From NCBI RefSeq assembly GCF_000235745.1, contig NZ_AGSX01000064.1, positions 1-51,495 of the forward strand: a DNA stretch of 51,495 nt, written 5' to 3'. The notes beneath the pieces were generated by a model that was not told where the DNA came from, ran no database searches, and saw only the letters and a list, made by a program, of their open reading frames with translations. This DNA comes from Stutzerimonas stutzeri SDM-LAC. Lineage in GTDB: Bacteria; Pseudomonadota; Gammaproteobacteria; Pseudomonadales; Pseudomonadaceae. The position numbers and the translations under genes were made by a program. Below, in pieces: positions 1 through 9,313 of this stretch. Each line of letters starts with the position of its first letter. The first letter of the stretch is position 1.

Positions 1-1095
1 CCCGTAGTGATCTGGAACCTGCTCCGGCGTTGCAACCTGACCTGCAAACATTGCTATGCCACCTCTGCAGACAGCGTCTTTCGCGACGAACTCGATACGA
101 GCGAAGCGCTGAAGGTCATCGATGACCTGCTCGACGCCGGTGTGCGCGTACTGATCCTTTCCGGCGGTGAGCCGCTGCTGCGCGACGACATCTTCGAACT
201 GTCCGAATACGCGCGTCTGCGCGGCTTCTTCGTCGCGCTGTCGACCAACGGAACGCTGATCGACGAGCAGAACATCGAGCGGATCGCCGCCGCGAAATAC
301 GATTATGTGGGCATCAGCATCGACGGCCTGGAAGCGGTGCACGACGACTGGCGCCAGCTCAAGGGCAGCTTCGCCGCCTCCATGCATGCCATCGACCTGT
401 GCCGCGGGCACGGCATCCGCGTCGGCCTGCGCACCACCCTGACGCAGAACAATTACCCGCAGCTGCCGGCCCTGCTGGCGTTAATGCGCGAACACGATGT
501 GCAGAAGTTCTACCTCTCGCATCTCAACTACAGCGGGCGCGGCAAGCGCAGCCGCAAGGCCGACGCGCATCACCAGATGACCCGCGACGCCATGAATCAA
601 CTGTTCGAGCAGGCCTGGGACGACGTACTGCATGGCCGCGAGACCGATTTCGTCAGCGGCAACAACGACGCCGATGCAGTGCTCCTGCTGCAGTGGGTGG
701 AAGCCCGGCTACCGCAACACCGTGACCGCCTGGAAGGGATGTTGCGTGCCTGGGGCGGAAATGCATCGGGCGCTGGAATTGCCAATATCGACAACATCGG
801 CGACGTACACCCCGACACCTACTGGTGGCAGCACACGGTCGGCAACGTCCGCCGGCAGTCGTTTCGCGAACTGTGGCTGGACCAGCCCGAGCCCCTGCTC
901 AAGGAACTGCGCCAGCACCCGCGCGCCGTGGGCGGTCGTTGTGCCGAATGTCGCTGGCTGCCGATCTGCAACGGCAACACGCGCACCCGCGCCTGGGCCG
1001 AAGGCAACCTCTGGGGCGAAGACCCGGGGTGCTACCTCAGCGATCAGGAAATCGGCCTGCCGCAACCCCAGCACATCCCCAGCCTCTCTATTTGA
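1..1095 (+). CDS. nirJ: NirJ, heme d1 biosynthesis radical SAM protein (5' end outside window)
   Basis: Radical SAM enzyme of heme d1 synthesis, thought to remove propionate side chains from the porphyrin precursor of cytochrome cd1 nitrite reductase. The reading frame is open to the first base (Pro-Val-Val before Ile-Trp-Asn), so the true start lies upstream and the GTG at 7 is internal. Seen: the SAM iron-sulfur motif CNLTCKHC near the visible N-terminus, the glycine-rich SGGEPLL motif, and a C-terminal SPASM-like cysteine set (CAECRWLPIC, then GCYLSDQE). 364 residues are visible. It is followed by nirE and nirN on the same strand, the usual nirJEN end of a nir operon, which makes the assignment firm. 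Confidence 0.95.
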   Translation, partial: PVVIWNLLRRCNLTCKHCYATSADSVFRDELDTSEALKVIDDLLDAGVRVLILSGGEPLLRDDIFELSEYARLRGFFVALSTNGTLIDEQNIERIAAAKYDYVGISIDGLEAVHDDWRQLKGSFAASMHAIDLCRGHGIRVGLRTTLTQNNYPQLPALLALMREHDVQKFYLSHLNYSGRGKRSRKADAHHQMTRDAMNQLFEQAWDDVLHGRETDFVSGNNDADAVLLLQWVEARLPQHRDRLEGMLRAWGGNASGAGIANIDNIGDVHPDTYWWQHTVGNVRRQSFRELWLDQPEPLLKELRQHPRAVGGRCAECRWLPICNGNTRTRAWAEGNLWGEDPGCYLSDQEIGLPQPQHIPSLSI

Positions 1096-1160
1096 TACCG
1101 AGCGCGGCCCCGAAGCCGCCCGAGACCTAACGCCGTCCGATGAGATTTTCAGGAGTTCGC

Positions 1161-2000
1161 ATGGATCAGCCAATCACCCTTCCCGCTTCGCTCGGCGCCA
1201 CGCTAGCCCCAGGTGAAGTTGCCTTGATCGGCGCCGGCCCAGGCGACCCCGGGCTGCTCACACTGCGGGCGTGGAGCCTGCTGCAGCAGGCCGACGCGGT
1301 GGTCTACGACCGCCTTGTCAGCGACGAGCTGATGAAGCTCTTACCCGCCCGCTGCGCCCGTCACTACGTCGGCAAGACCAGCGGCTACCACAGCCTGCCG
1401 CAGCCGCAGATCAACCAGCTGCTGGTGGACCTGGCGCAGCAGAACCTGCGCGTGGTACGCCTCAAGGGCGGCGATCCGTTCATCTTCGGCCGCGGCGCGG
1501 AAGAACTCGAATACCTGCTCGCACGCGGCATCAACGGTCAGGTGGTTCCGGGTGTGACCGCCGCTGCTGGCTGCAGCGCCTATGCCGGGATTCCGCTGAC
1601 CCACCGCGACCTGGCGCACTCCTGCCAGTTCATCACCGGCCACTTGCAAGAAGACGGCGCGCTGCAGCTGCCCTGGAGCAGCCTGGTCGAGGGCAAGCAG
1701 ACGCTGGTGTTCTACATGGGCCTGGCCAGCCTCGGTGAAATCTCGCGCAACCTGATTGCCGCTGGCCTGCCGGTCGACACCCCCGCCGCGCTGATCGGCA
1801 ACGGCACCCGGCCGGATCAGCAAGTGGTTCGCTGTACCCTGAAGCAACTGCCGGCGATGGCGCAGCAACAGCAGTTGAAGCCTCCGACGCTCACCGTGAT
1901 CGGCCAAGTGGTGGGGCTCTTCGCCGGCACCCAGCTGGAATTTCCCGCCCGGCTCTGTGCGGAGTCACAGCCAGCCGTCACGGAGGCCTTATGCGTCTGA
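1161..2000 (+). CDS. nirE: NirE, uroporphyrinogen-III C-methyltransferase
   Basis: SAM-dependent methyltransferase that converts uroporphyrinogen III to precorrin-2, the first dedicated step towards heme d1. 279 residues. Seen: the SUMT glycine motif [12 protein letters not shown] near residue 25, VVYDRLVS, the [13 protein letters not shown] signature and [10 protein letters not shown]. The ATG at 1161 is chosen over an in-frame ATG at 1140 because AGGAG lies at 1151-1155. Its last 10 bases overlap nirN, so the two are probably translationally coupled. Position between nirJ and nirN favours NirE over CobA or the CysG methylase domain. Confidence 0.95.
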   Translation: MDQPITLPASLGATLAPGEVALIGAGPGDPGLLTLRAWSLLQQADAVVYDRLVSDELMKLLPARCARHYVGKTSGYHSLPQPQINQLLVDLAQQNLRVVRLKGGDPFIFGRGAEELEYLLARGINGQVVPGVTAAAGCSAYAGIPLTHRDLAHSCQFITGHLQEDGALQLPWSSLVEGKQTLVFYMGLASLGEISRNLIAAGLPVDTPAALIGNGTRPDQQVVRCTLKQLPAMAQQQQLKPPTLTVIGQVVGLFAGTQLEFPARLCAESQPAVTEALCV

Positions 2001-3484
2001 CCCCTTTTGCTCTGCTATTGCTCTGCGGTGCCGTTCAGGCCGCACCCGACGCCGTGTCGCTGGAGCAAGCCGGTGTGCTCTACGAACAGCATTGTCAAAG
2101 CTGCCACGGGGTTAACCGTCTCGGTGGCGCCGGGCCTGCATTGCTACCCGAGAGCCTCAGCCGAATCAAACCGGATGAGGCGCGCGCGGTGATTCACGAT
2201 GGTCGTCCGGCCAGCCAGATGGCGGCGTTCGGCAATCGCCTGAACAGCGCCCAGATCGACGGGCTGGTCAGCTACCTGTACCAGCCGGCCGCCACACCAC
2301 CAACCTGGAGCGATACCGACATCCGCGCCAGTCATCGCATCCTCGCCGATCTGGACAGCTTGCCGAGCACACCGCAGCACGGCGCCGATCCGCTCAACCT
2401 GTTCGTCGTGGTCGAGGCCGGCAACCATCACGTGCGCGTGCTGGATGGCGATCGCTTCGAAGAGCTTGCCAATTTCCCCTCGCATTTCGCCCTGCATGGC
2501 GGGCCGAAGTTTTCCCCGGATGGTCGCTTCGTCTACTTTGCCTCACGTGACGGCTGGGTCAGCGTCTACGATCTGCACAACCTGACCATGATCGCCGAGA
2601 TCCGCGCCGGGCTGAATACGCGCAATCTCGCCGTCAGTAACGATGGTCGCTGGGTGCTGGTGGGCAACTACCTGCCGGGCAATCTGGTGTTGCTCGATGC
2701 CCGCGACCTGTCGTTGGTCAAACACATCCCGACCCTGGGTGCAGACGGCACCCAATCGCGGGTCAGTGCCGTTTACACGGCCCCGCCGCGTGACAGTTTC
2801 GTGGTGGCGCTGAAGGACGTGAAGGAAGCCTGGGAACTGTCCTACGCCGGCGAGCCGGACTTCGAGCCTCGGCGCATCGAAGCCGCTGACTTCCTCGACG
2901 ATTTTTCCTTCACCCCGGATTACCGCCACCTGCTCGCCACCTCGCGCAAGGCACTCGGTGGGCAGGTCATCGACCTCGACACTGGCAAGGCGGTCACCGA
3001 CATTCCGTTGCCGGGCATGCCGCACCTGGGCTCCGGCATCTACTGGAAACGCAACGGTGACTGGGTATTCGCCACGCCCAACGTGAGCAAGGGGTTGATT
3101 TCCGTACTCGATCTGCAGAGCTGGAAACTGATCAAGGAAATCCCCACCGAAGGGCCGGGTTTCTTCATGCGCAGTCACCTGAACTCGCCCTATGCCTGGA
3201 CCGACGTGTTCTTCGGTCCCAACAACGATGCGGTGCATCTGATCGACAAGCAGACCCTGGAGGTCGCCCACACGCTGCGCCCGATGCCGGGCAAGAACGC
3301 TGCACACGTCGAGTTCACCAACGACGGTCGTTACGCGCTGCTCAGCGTCTGGGACACCGATGGCGCACTGATCGTCTACGACGCCAGCACCCTGGAGGAG
3401 GTCAAACGCATCCCGATGAACAAGCCATCCGGCAAATACAACGTCGGCAACAAGATCGAGTTCGCCGAAGGCACTTCGCACTGA
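1991..3484 (+). CDS. nirN: NirN, cytochrome cd1-like dihydro-heme d1 dehydrogenase
   Basis: Periplasmic c-type cytochrome paralogous to NirS that carries out the last step of heme d1 maturation (oxidation of dihydro-heme d1). 497 residues. Seen: a signal peptide ending near AVQAAPDA, one c-heme site CQSCH (Cys35, Cys38, His39), then from about residue 110 an eight-bladed d1-type propeller with repeated DGR(F/W)V strands. NirS itself is excluded by the position after nirJE and the shorter N-terminal heme domain. The gene overlaps nirE by 10 bases and is followed by a strong hairpin, so it is probably the last gene of the nir operon. Confidence 0.93.
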   Translation: MRLTPFALLLLCGAVQAAPDAVSLEQAGVLYEQHCQSCHGVNRLGGAGPALLPESLSRIKPDEARAVIHDGRPASQMAAFGNRLNSAQIDGLVSYLYQPAATPPTWSDTDIRASHRILADLDSLPSTPQHGADPLNLFVVVEAGNHHVRVLDGDRFEELANFPSHFALHGGPKFSPDGRFVYFASRDGWVSVYDLHNLTMIAEIRAGLNTRNLAVSNDGRWVLVGNYLPGNLVLLDARDLSLVKHIPTLGADGTQSRVSAVYTAPPRDSFVVALKDVKEAWELSYAGEPDFEPRRIEAADFLDDFSFTPDYRHLLATSRKALGGQVIDLDTGKAVTDIPLPGMPHLGSGIYWKRNGDWVFATPNVSKGLISVLDLQSWKLIKEIPTEGPGFFMRSHLNSPYAWTDVFFGPNNDAVHLIDKQTLEVAHTLRPMPGKNAAHVEFTNDGRYALLSVWDTDGALIVYDASTLEEVKRIPMNKPSGKYNVGNKIEFAEGTSH

Positions 3485-3490
3485 CCACGC

Positions 3491-3524
3491 CCTCCGAGCT
3501 GCCGGCCATCGGCAGCCTCGGAGG
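3491..3524 (+). terminator. Hairpin after nirN
   Basis: Seen: a 14-base arm (CCTCCGAGCTGCCG) pairs with CGGCAG-C-CTCGGAGG around a 5-base loop, with one bulged C, starting 6 bases after the nirN stop. There is no run of T after the stem, so it is a terminator-like or mRNA-stabilising structure rather than a textbook intrinsic terminator. It probably marks the end of the nir operon. Confidence 0.65.
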
Positions 3525-3688
3525 GTAGGCTTCAGCCCACCAGAACACAGCGCGGGACACCAAACGCTGAAAAGCGATTGCATGAACGTCCGGAAGGAAG
3601 CGGAGAGCTTAAGCCAACCCCACCGCGACGGTCAGCGCCGGGGCTTCTGCACAGCTGATTCGCTTTCAACATTGATTCCAACCTGCTT

Positions 3689-3711
3689 TCATATCACCCC
3701 CTTTGATATGA
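3689..3711. promoter_or_regulatory. Perfect palindrome ahead of the LysR gene
   Basis: Seen: TCATATCA, seven bases, TGATATGA, a perfect 8-bp inverted repeat ending 13 bases before the regulator's ATG at 3725. An AT-rich palindrome in this GC-rich setting, directly ahead of a regulator gene, suggests an autoregulatory operator. It is not a FNR box and differs from the plain T-N11-A LysR core. The role is inferred. Confidence 0.5.
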
Positions 3712-3724
3712 GTGGTCTATTGCC

Positions 3725-4585
3725 ATGGACATCGATCTCGCCCGCACCTTTCTCGAGATCATTCGTAGCGGCAGCTTCATCGCCACCGCCGAGCGGCTGC
3801 ATATCACCCAAACAGCCGTGACCGCCCGGATTCGCAGTCTGGAAACACAGCTCAGCTGCCGACTTTTCGTGCGCAACCGTGCTGGCGCACGGCTGACCAC
3901 TGACGGCGAGCGCTTCGTCGCCTACGCCACACAGCTGGTACAGACGTGGGAGACAGCCCGGCGCGATCTGCCGCTGCCGCGCGGTTACGACAAGGTGCTG
4001 TCGCTCGGCGCCGAGGTGAGCCTGTGCAATCCACTGATGCTCGCCTGGGTCCAGCGGCTACGCCAGGCGATGCCTGATCACGCGCTGCGCAACGAGGTGG
4101 CCAGCGGCGATGAGCTGCAAAAGCAACTCGACCTGGGCGCGCTGGATGCGGCACTGGTGCACCAACCCGAGTATTGGCCGGGGCTGCAGGTAGAGCAGTT
4201 GCTCGAGGAAAAGCTCATCCAGGTGGTGCATGCGACCAATCCGGACCCCTATCTCTATGTCGACTGGGGCCCGGCGTTTCGTCAGCAGCACGATCTTTCC
4301 CTGCCGGGTCACATGCGCGCCGCATTGTCGTTCAGCCTGGGCCCGCTGGCACTGCAATATCTTGTGCAATGCGGTGGCCGTGGTTACTTTCGCACGCGGG
4401 TGGTGCAGCGTTATCTGGATGAAGGTTTGCTCATGCGCGTCGAGCGTGCGCCGGAATTCAGCTACCCGATCTATCTGGTCTATTCACGTGCGGCACAGTC
4501 CCCGGCTCTGTTCAAAGCGCTCGAACTGCTACGCGAAGTGGCCGAAGACGACTACGACTGGTCGCGCTGGAACTACGAAATCTGA
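3725..4585 (+). CDS. LysR-family transcriptional regulator
   Basis: DNA-binding regulator of 286 residues. Seen: an N-terminal winged helix-turn-helix (residues about 1-60, with GSFIATAERLHITQTAVTAR and RLFVRNRAGARLTTDG), a linker helix and a LysR substrate-binding domain from about residue 90. The inducer is not recognisable. The gene lies between nirN and the convergent HPP-CBS gene (39 bases between stops). No clear Shine-Dalgarno precedes ATG 3725, and the palindrome at 3689-3711 sits just upstream. Its presence in a denitrification cluster makes control of neighbouring nir or HPP genes possible, but nothing in the sequence proves this. Confidence 0.9.
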   Translation: MDIDLARTFLEIIRSGSFIATAERLHITQTAVTARIRSLETQLSCRLFVRNRAGARLTTDGERFVAYATQLVQTWETARRDLPLPRGYDKVLSLGAEVSLCNPLMLAWVQRLRQAMPDHALRNEVASGDELQKQLDLGALDAALVHQPEYWPGLQVEQLLEEKLIQVVHATNPDPYLYVDWGPAFRQQHDLSLPGHMRAALSFSLGPLALQYLVQCGGRGYFRTRVVQRYLDEGLLMRVERAPEFSYPIYLVYSRAAQSPALFKALELLREVAEDDYDWSRWNYEI

Positions 4586-4624
4586 GCCGGACGAAGCCAG
4601 GCAAGACACTGGGACAACCACGAC

Positions 4625-5764
4625 TCAGTGGCTCAGCCGTTTCATCCAGTTCTGGTAGAGCCCGGCGACCAGATCGCTCTGGGTGATCATGCCGACCAGA
4701 CGCTGCTCGGCGTCTACGACAGGCAAGCAGGACATGCGACGATCCGCCAGCAGATGCACAAGATCGGCGAGATTCGCATCTTCATGCACCGACACCACCG
4801 GCGCGCTCATCACCCGCTCCACTCGCACCTCGCGACCGGACGTTAGCCGTCGAAGATTGAGCCGCGACGGGCTGGGCTCGAAATGCTGCAGGAGATCGGT
4901 CAGGGTGAGGATGCCAGGCAGCTTGCGGCTGCCCGGCTCGAGCACAGCCAGCGAATGAAGCCGGTGCCGACGCACGACGTGCCAGGCCTGACGCATCCGC
5001 GCCTCGGGATCGATCCAGTGCAACTCTCGGCACATGATGTCTGCAGCCGCGACCGTGCCCATGCTGCGACGAATGGCGTGGGTCTCGGTGCGCTTGATCA
5101 GCTCGACCAGGTCGTCGCGGGTGATGTCGACGTACTCACCGAAATCCTCCAAGGCACGGTCCACGTCATCGCTGGTGAAGCTCATGTGCTCGTCGCCCAG
5201 CGGGACCCCGCCACTCTGCTCGCCGCCGCTTGCTGCGCGAGGCTTGGGATAGCGATGGCGCGTGAGGTTGTTGTAAACCAGCGCTGCGGCGATCAGCAGC
5301 AGCGAGTTGAAGGCTACCGGGAGCAGCAGGCCATAACCCAACTCGCTGATCCCCGGCCCACCGATGGCGGCGACCATCGCCAGCGCACAGCTCGGCGGAT
5401 GCATGCAGCGCAGCAGGAACAGACAGGCAATAGACAAGCACACCGCCAGCACCGCCGCCGCAAGGGTAGGCAAGGCACTCGCGCCCAGGGCGATGCCAAC
5501 AGTCACGGCAACGAGATTGCCACCGACCACCGACCAGGGTTGGGCGAAGGGACTCGATGAAGCACTGAAGAGGATCAACGCCGAGGCGCCGGCTGGCGCG
5601 ACGATGTGCAGCGTAACCGGGCCACCGAACAACCAGAGACCAATGGAGACCATCGGCAGCACTACCAAGCCGACGCCGACTACCGCGCGCAGCCATTCCT
5701 TGGGCCCAACGCTCAATGGCACCGGTAAAAAGGATCGCAGCCAGTCGTTGAAAGGGTCTTGCAT
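4625..5764 (-). CDS. HPP-family membrane protein with C-terminal CBS pair (copy 1)
   Basis: 379 residues when started at the ATG at 5764, chosen because the neighbouring paralogue begins at the matching residue and has exactly the same length. Seen: a hydrophobic N-terminal half of several membrane segments (residues about 25-175) with the family HPP motif in CMHPPSCALAM, a cytoplasmic linker, then two CBS domains (about residues 240-375, ending in VGMITQSDL). Known: HPP proteins have been linked to nitrite transport in plants and cyanobacteria, and CBS pairs usually bind adenine nucleotides as regulatory modules. Inferred: a nucleotide-gated transporter, perhaps for nitrite or nitrate, given the nir-nos setting. 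Its substrate is unproven. Confidence 0.85.
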   Translation of the reverse strand: MQDPFNDWLRSFLPVPLSVGPKEWLRAVVGVGLVVLPMVSIGLWLFGGPVTLHIVAPAGASALILFSASSSPFAQPWSVVGGNLVAVTVGIALGASALPTLAAAVLAVCLSIACLFLLRCMHPPSCALAMVAAIGGPGISELGYGLLLPVAFNSLLLIAAALVYNNLTRHRYPKPRAASGGEQSGGVPLGDEHMSFTSDDVDRALEDFGEYVDITRDDLVELIKRTETHAIRRSMGTVAAADIMCRELHWIDPEARMRQAWHVVRRHRLHSLAVLEPGSRKLPGILTLTDLLQHFEPSPSRLNLRRLTSGREVRVERVMSAPVVSVHEDANLADLVHLLADRRMSCLPVVDAEQRLVGMITQSDLVAGLYQNWMKRLSH

Positions 5765-5899
5765 AGGCTCGGCCTGGAAGGTGTATAGCACTCAGGCACT
5801 GCGACTAGGCTGCAGGTTCCGGCCGTTCCCACCGAGGGCTGCAATGTATGAGGCGACGGCTGATCACCACCGGCGCCTCCCGACATGGCATGGGACGCT

Positions 5900-7039
5900 T
5901 CAGTCGGGTAAGTGCTTCAACCAGTTCCGATAAAGCGCGGCAATCAGATCGGTCTGGGTGATCATGCCCACCAGGCGTTGCTGGTCGTCCACCACCGGGA
6001 GGCAATGCAGGCCACGGTCGGAGAGCATGAATACCAGGTCGACCATGTGGGTGTCTTCGGTCACCGAGACGACCGGCGTACTCATGATCGTGCGCAGATG
6101 GACGCCGCGCAGGAATTTCAGCTGGCCGAAATTAATCCTCGCTGACGCCGGCCGGAAGTGCTTGAGCAGATCGACCAGGGTCACGATGCCGACCAGCTCG
6201 TGGCTGTCGGGCTGCAGCACCGGCAAGGAATGCAGGCGGTGCTCGCGCAGGCTCTGCCAGGCGCGCTGGATGGTGCAGTCCGGCGTGCTCCAGTAGAGGT
6301 CCCGGGACATGATGTCGGCCGCAGTGATTTCGCCCATGCTGCGCCGCAACGCGTGCTTCTCGGTCTGCTTGATCAGTTGAGCGAGATCATCGCGCGTGAT
6401 GTCCACGTACTCGCCGAAATCCACCAGGGCCCGCTCTACATCGTCTTCGCTGAAGCTCATGCGCTCGCTGGGCAAGGGGTCCTGAGTGTGATGGAGGTTA
6501 CCCTTGGGTGGGCGCGGTTTCGGATAGGGGTGTCCACTGAGGTTGTTGTAGATCAGCGCAACCGTCACCAGCAGCAACGAGTTGAATGCCACCGGGTATA
6601 GCAGCTGGAACCCGTAGGCATGCAGCTCCGGGCCACCGACCACCGCCACCAGCGCCAGTGCTGCACCCGGCGGATGCAGGCAGCGCAAGCCGAACAGGCA
6701 AATGATCGCCAGCGCGCCGGCCAGGCCAGCCGCTGGCGCCACAGGCAATGGACTGGCACCCAACGCGATACCGATGGCAGCGGCCAATAGGCTGCCGACG
6801 ATCACCGACCATGGCTGGGCAAAGGGGCTCGACGAGGCCACGAACAGCAACACCGCGGACGCAGCCGCCGGTGCGGCCAGTGGCAGGGCGACGGAAATCC
6901 CGAAGACCCAGGCGCTGAGCGGAATGACCAGCAGCAAAGCCAGGCCGATGCCTGTTGCGGCGCGCAGCCATTCGACGGGGCGCGCTGAAAAAGGCGTGGG
7001 CGCAAAGGATCGACACCAGTCTAAAAGGCGTTCCTGCAT
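5900..7039 (-). CDS. HPP-family membrane protein with C-terminal CBS pair (copy 2)
   Basis: Paralogue of the gene at 4625-5764, same strand, 135 bases apart, also 379 residues and collinear throughout. Seen: membrane half with CLHPPGAALAL (the usual form of the HPP motif), the shared linker phrases VDFGEYVDITRDDL and MGEITAADIM, and a CBS pair ending VGMITQTDL. The linker carries a different basic stretch (PKPRPPKG) from copy 1. A tandem duplication followed by divergence is the simplest reading. The pair could form a hetero-oligomer. Function as for copy 1: probable regulated anion transporter, with nitrite the most attractive candidate by context only. Confidence 0.85.
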   Translation of the reverse strand: MQERLLDWCRSFAPTPFSARPVEWLRAATGIGLALLLVIPLSAWVFGISVALPLAAPAAASAVLLFVASSSPFAQPWSVIVGSLLAAAIGIALGASPLPVAPAAGLAGALAIICLFGLRCLHPPGAALALVAVVGGPELHAYGFQLLYPVAFNSLLLVTVALIYNNLSGHPYPKPRPPKGNLHHTQDPLPSERMSFSEDDVERALVDFGEYVDITRDDLAQLIKQTEKHALRRSMGEITAADIMSRDLYWSTPDCTIQRAWQSLREHRLHSLPVLQPDSHELVGIVTLVDLLKHFRPASARINFGQLKFLRGVHLRTIMSTPVVSVTEDTHMVDLVFMLSDRGLHCLPVVDDQQRLVGMITQTDLIAALYRNWLKHLPD

Positions 7040-7327
7040 GGTTCCTGCTTGCGTTGAGTCGGTCGGTCCCGCCCACGTCCAAGCGTTTGGATATGGCGGG
7101 CAATGTCAGCCGATCAGAAGGAGGTCCAAGACCTCGAATAGAGGCCCCGGATCGAATCGGGCGCACATTGTCGGCGCGCCGCGGGCTCAATGCTAATGAA
7201 TAGTATTGATGCGTTGCTGCAGTATTTTTGTTAACAACACTGCGAATAGGCCTGAGTCATCGATAGCAAACAGGTTAACCGGCCCATTTGGACGGCATAA
7301 GCAAAGAAAAACGGCTTACCGATGGTG
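7040..7327. other. Intergenic, no gene seen
   Basis: About 290 bases between the HPP copy 2 start and the chemoreceptor stop. This is where a promoter for the leftward HPP genes should lie. No FNR-type box, no convincing hairpin and no open frame with coding character was found. It is somewhat AT-richer than its surroundings from about 7190 to 7310. Confidence 0.5.
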
Positions 7328-8449
7328 CTAGCACGCTTCGCTAATAGCAGCTTTTGACTCTTTCTCATGCTCACCGATTAACGCCGCCACGATGCGCATC
7401 ACTTCAAGATTCGCCTCTTCCATCTCGCTCATATGGGCAAGTGCATCTTCCAGCGCCTGTCGGCGAAACGCCTCGATGGCCTGCTGGCCCTGATCATGAA
7501 CGGCCGTATGCGGGCGCTCGATCTGCTGGAAATGCTCCAGCCGGTGCATGCCGCGATTGGCCTCCCCGTAGTACCAGCGACCGAAGCGACACTCACGTTC
7601 GCTGGGCAGAACCGCCGCGTTCTGGCTGTTCGAGCCAAGCACTTGGTTATAGACGACGAACTTCAGCGACAGCTCATCGAGGTTGGCCAGTTCAATCCCG
7701 GCACGGAACGAGGAGCGCTCGATGCCGTGACGCATGTCGCCTGACAACTTGTGTAAGTGCTGCATGGCCGCCATCGCCAGTTCGGTGGTACGGCTGAACC
7801 CGTGCGCCAAGCTGCCCTGAACCTGTATATAGGCGTGAACGCTGGCGATCTCGGTCTGCACTTCGGAAATTTTCTTGACGATGTCGGCAGTGGCCAGTGC
7901 GGTCTTTTCCGCCAGCGTGCGGATTTCCCCTGCGACCACGGCGAAACCGCGGCCGGCATCACCGGCCCGCGCCGCCTCGATGGCGGCGTTGAGGGCGAGC
8001 AGGTTTGTCTGGCTGGCGATGCCGCTGATGAGATCGACGATGCCGTTGATCTGTTGCGAATGGGCCGCCAGGGCGTCGACCTGCTGCGAAGCCTGATTAA
8101 GCCCGCTTTCCATGTCGACCGCCTTGCTCTGTAGCTCGCCGAAGTGCTGCTGGTTGCTCAGCGCTGCGTTGGCGACCTGCTCGGCCTGCGTGCGGTTCTC
8201 GCCGAGCTGGCCGGTGAGGTATTCGAACGAGTCGCCCAGATGCCCCACCGAATGGCTGAAACGCACCAGATTGCCGGCAACGCCTCGATAATAGTCCAGC
8301 TGACGTTGCCCGTTGGCGCCAGCGGCGCTGGCAGCGGCTGCCTGCGCCTCCAGCACGGCGATACGCGCGGCTTGCTCCGCGCAGGTTTGCTGCAACTGGT
8401 CACGCTCCTGCTGCAGTTCAAGGGCGGCTCGTTTCCATCTGAAAAACAT
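7328..8449 (-). CDS. Soluble methyl-accepting chemotaxis protein with C-terminal CZB-like domain
   Basis: 373-residue cytoplasmic chemoreceptor. No membrane segment is seen, so it must sense an internal signal. Order: N-terminal coiled coil ([12 protein letters not shown]), MCP signalling hairpin with the conserved tip [21 protein letters not shown], and a C-terminal CZB-like zinc-binding domain with [11 protein letters not shown] and HTAVH. The canonical first CZB histidine is not evident: the matching helix reads [16 protein letters not shown]. The start at 8449 is chosen over 8497 because GAGG lies eight bases upstream. It begins 14 bases after the SDR stop on the same strand, so it is probably co-transcribed with the SDR and possibly nnrS. 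Confidence 0.85.
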   Translation of the reverse strand: MFFRWKRAALELQQERDQLQQTCAEQAARIAVLEAQAAAASAAGANGQRQLDYYRGVAGNLVRFSHSVGHLGDSFEYLTGQLGENRTQAEQVANAALSNQQHFGELQSKAVDMESGLNQASQQVDALAAHSQQINGIVDLISGIASQTNLLALNAAIEAARAGDAGRGFAVVAGEIRTLAEKTALATADIVKKISEVQTEIASVHAYIQVQGSLAHGFSRTTELAMAAMQHLHKLSGDMRHGIERSSFRAGIELANLDELSLKFVVYNQVLGSNSQNAAVLPSERECRFGRWYYGEANRGMHRLEHFQQIERPHTAVHDQGQQAIEAFRRQALEDALAHMSEMEEANLEVMRIVAALIGEHEKESKAAISEAC

Positions 8450-8463
8450 TGTCTGCCTCGCAG

Positions 8464-9207
8464 TTAAGTAAGCGTGTAACCGTTGTCGACCACCCAATCC
8501 TGGCCGTAGACGCCACGTGCTCCTTGCGAGAGCTGGAACAGGATGACGTTGGCCACCGCAGCGGACTCAAGGAAATGTCCGGGCAGTAAACGCTGGGTGA
8601 CACCTTCGGCTACCTGCTCCAGCTGTTCATCGGCCAGTCCCAGCGTGCCCCAGATCGCGGTAGCGGTTGGCCCTGGCGAGACCACGTTGATACGCAGGTT
8701 CAGCGGTGCAAACTCCACTGCCAGGGTGCGAGCGTGGGCGACCAGTGCGGCTTTACTGGCGATATAGGCAGCCAGCCCCGGGAAGGTACTGCGCGTGAGG
8801 AAGGTGCCGACGAACACCACCGATGCCGGTTTGGCCAGCTCGCCGCGCAGCGCCGCCAGCGTGTTCAGCGCACCAGCGCCGTTTACTGCCCATTGGCGGT
8901 CGAAGCAGGCCACGTCGAGGCTGTCGCCCAGCTCGGCGATGCCGGCGTTCGGCACCAGATAGTCCACCGGACCGAGCTCCGCGGCTCGACGCGCCAGCAG
9001 TTGCAGGTCATCGGCTGAGGTCACATCGCCCGCGATCCAGTACAGGTGCTCCGGGTAGATTTCGACCAGCTGTGCCAAACCGCCCAGACTACGCGACATC
9101 GCCAGCACCCGCGCGCCGCGCTGCAGCAATGCAGTACACAGCGCCAGCCCGATCCCCGAGCTGGCACCGGTAACGACGGCCAGGCGTTCATAGAATTCAT
9201 TTTTCAT
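8464..9207 (-). CDS. Short-chain dehydrogenase/reductase (247 aa) of the nnrS locus
   Basis: NAD(P)-dependent SDR oxidoreductase. Seen: the Rossmann motif TGASSGIG at about residue 13, NAG in [10 protein letters not shown], and the catalytic YxxxK in [10 protein letters not shown]. The residue 13 before the catalytic Tyr, usually Ser, is Thr in VFVGTF. Three ATGs follow one another; the third (9207) is preferred because GGAG lies six bases before it, giving 247 residues. Known: an SDR of this size (ORF247) is described next to the nnrS homologue in the P. stutzeri denitrification cluster. Substrate unknown. It sits 106 bases after nnrS and 14 bases before the chemoreceptor gene. Confidence 0.9.
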   Translation of the reverse strand: MKNEFYERLAVVTGASSGIGLALCTALLQRGARVLAMSRSLGGLAQLVEIYPEHLYWIAGDVTSADDLQLLARRAAELGPVDYLVPNAGIAELGDSLDVACFDRQWAVNGAGALNTLAALRGELAKPASVVFVGTFLTRSTFPGLAAYIASKAALVAHARTLAVEFAPLNLRINVVSPGPTATAIWGTLGLADEQLEQVAEGVTQRLLPGHFLESAAVANVILFQLSQGARGVYGQDWVVDNGYTLT

Positions 9208-9313
9208 CATCATCTCCGATGCCGGCGCTCGCCGAGCCGCAGGCTGCCCGTCCCGGAATAGGCAGGCAGCATTTTTCGTTAGGGTGAAGCGGAATAAGTG
9301 GTTTGCTCAGCGA

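Noticed and set aside
7200-7280. GTTG...CAAC symmetry near 7212-7237 as an FNR or other operator
   Set aside because: The half-sites are only four bases with a long spacer and no TTGAT-N4-ATCAA pattern.
7321-7345. Terminator for the soluble chemoreceptor from a short CGG/CCG stem and T run
   Set aside because: The stem is only three base pairs, too weak to support.
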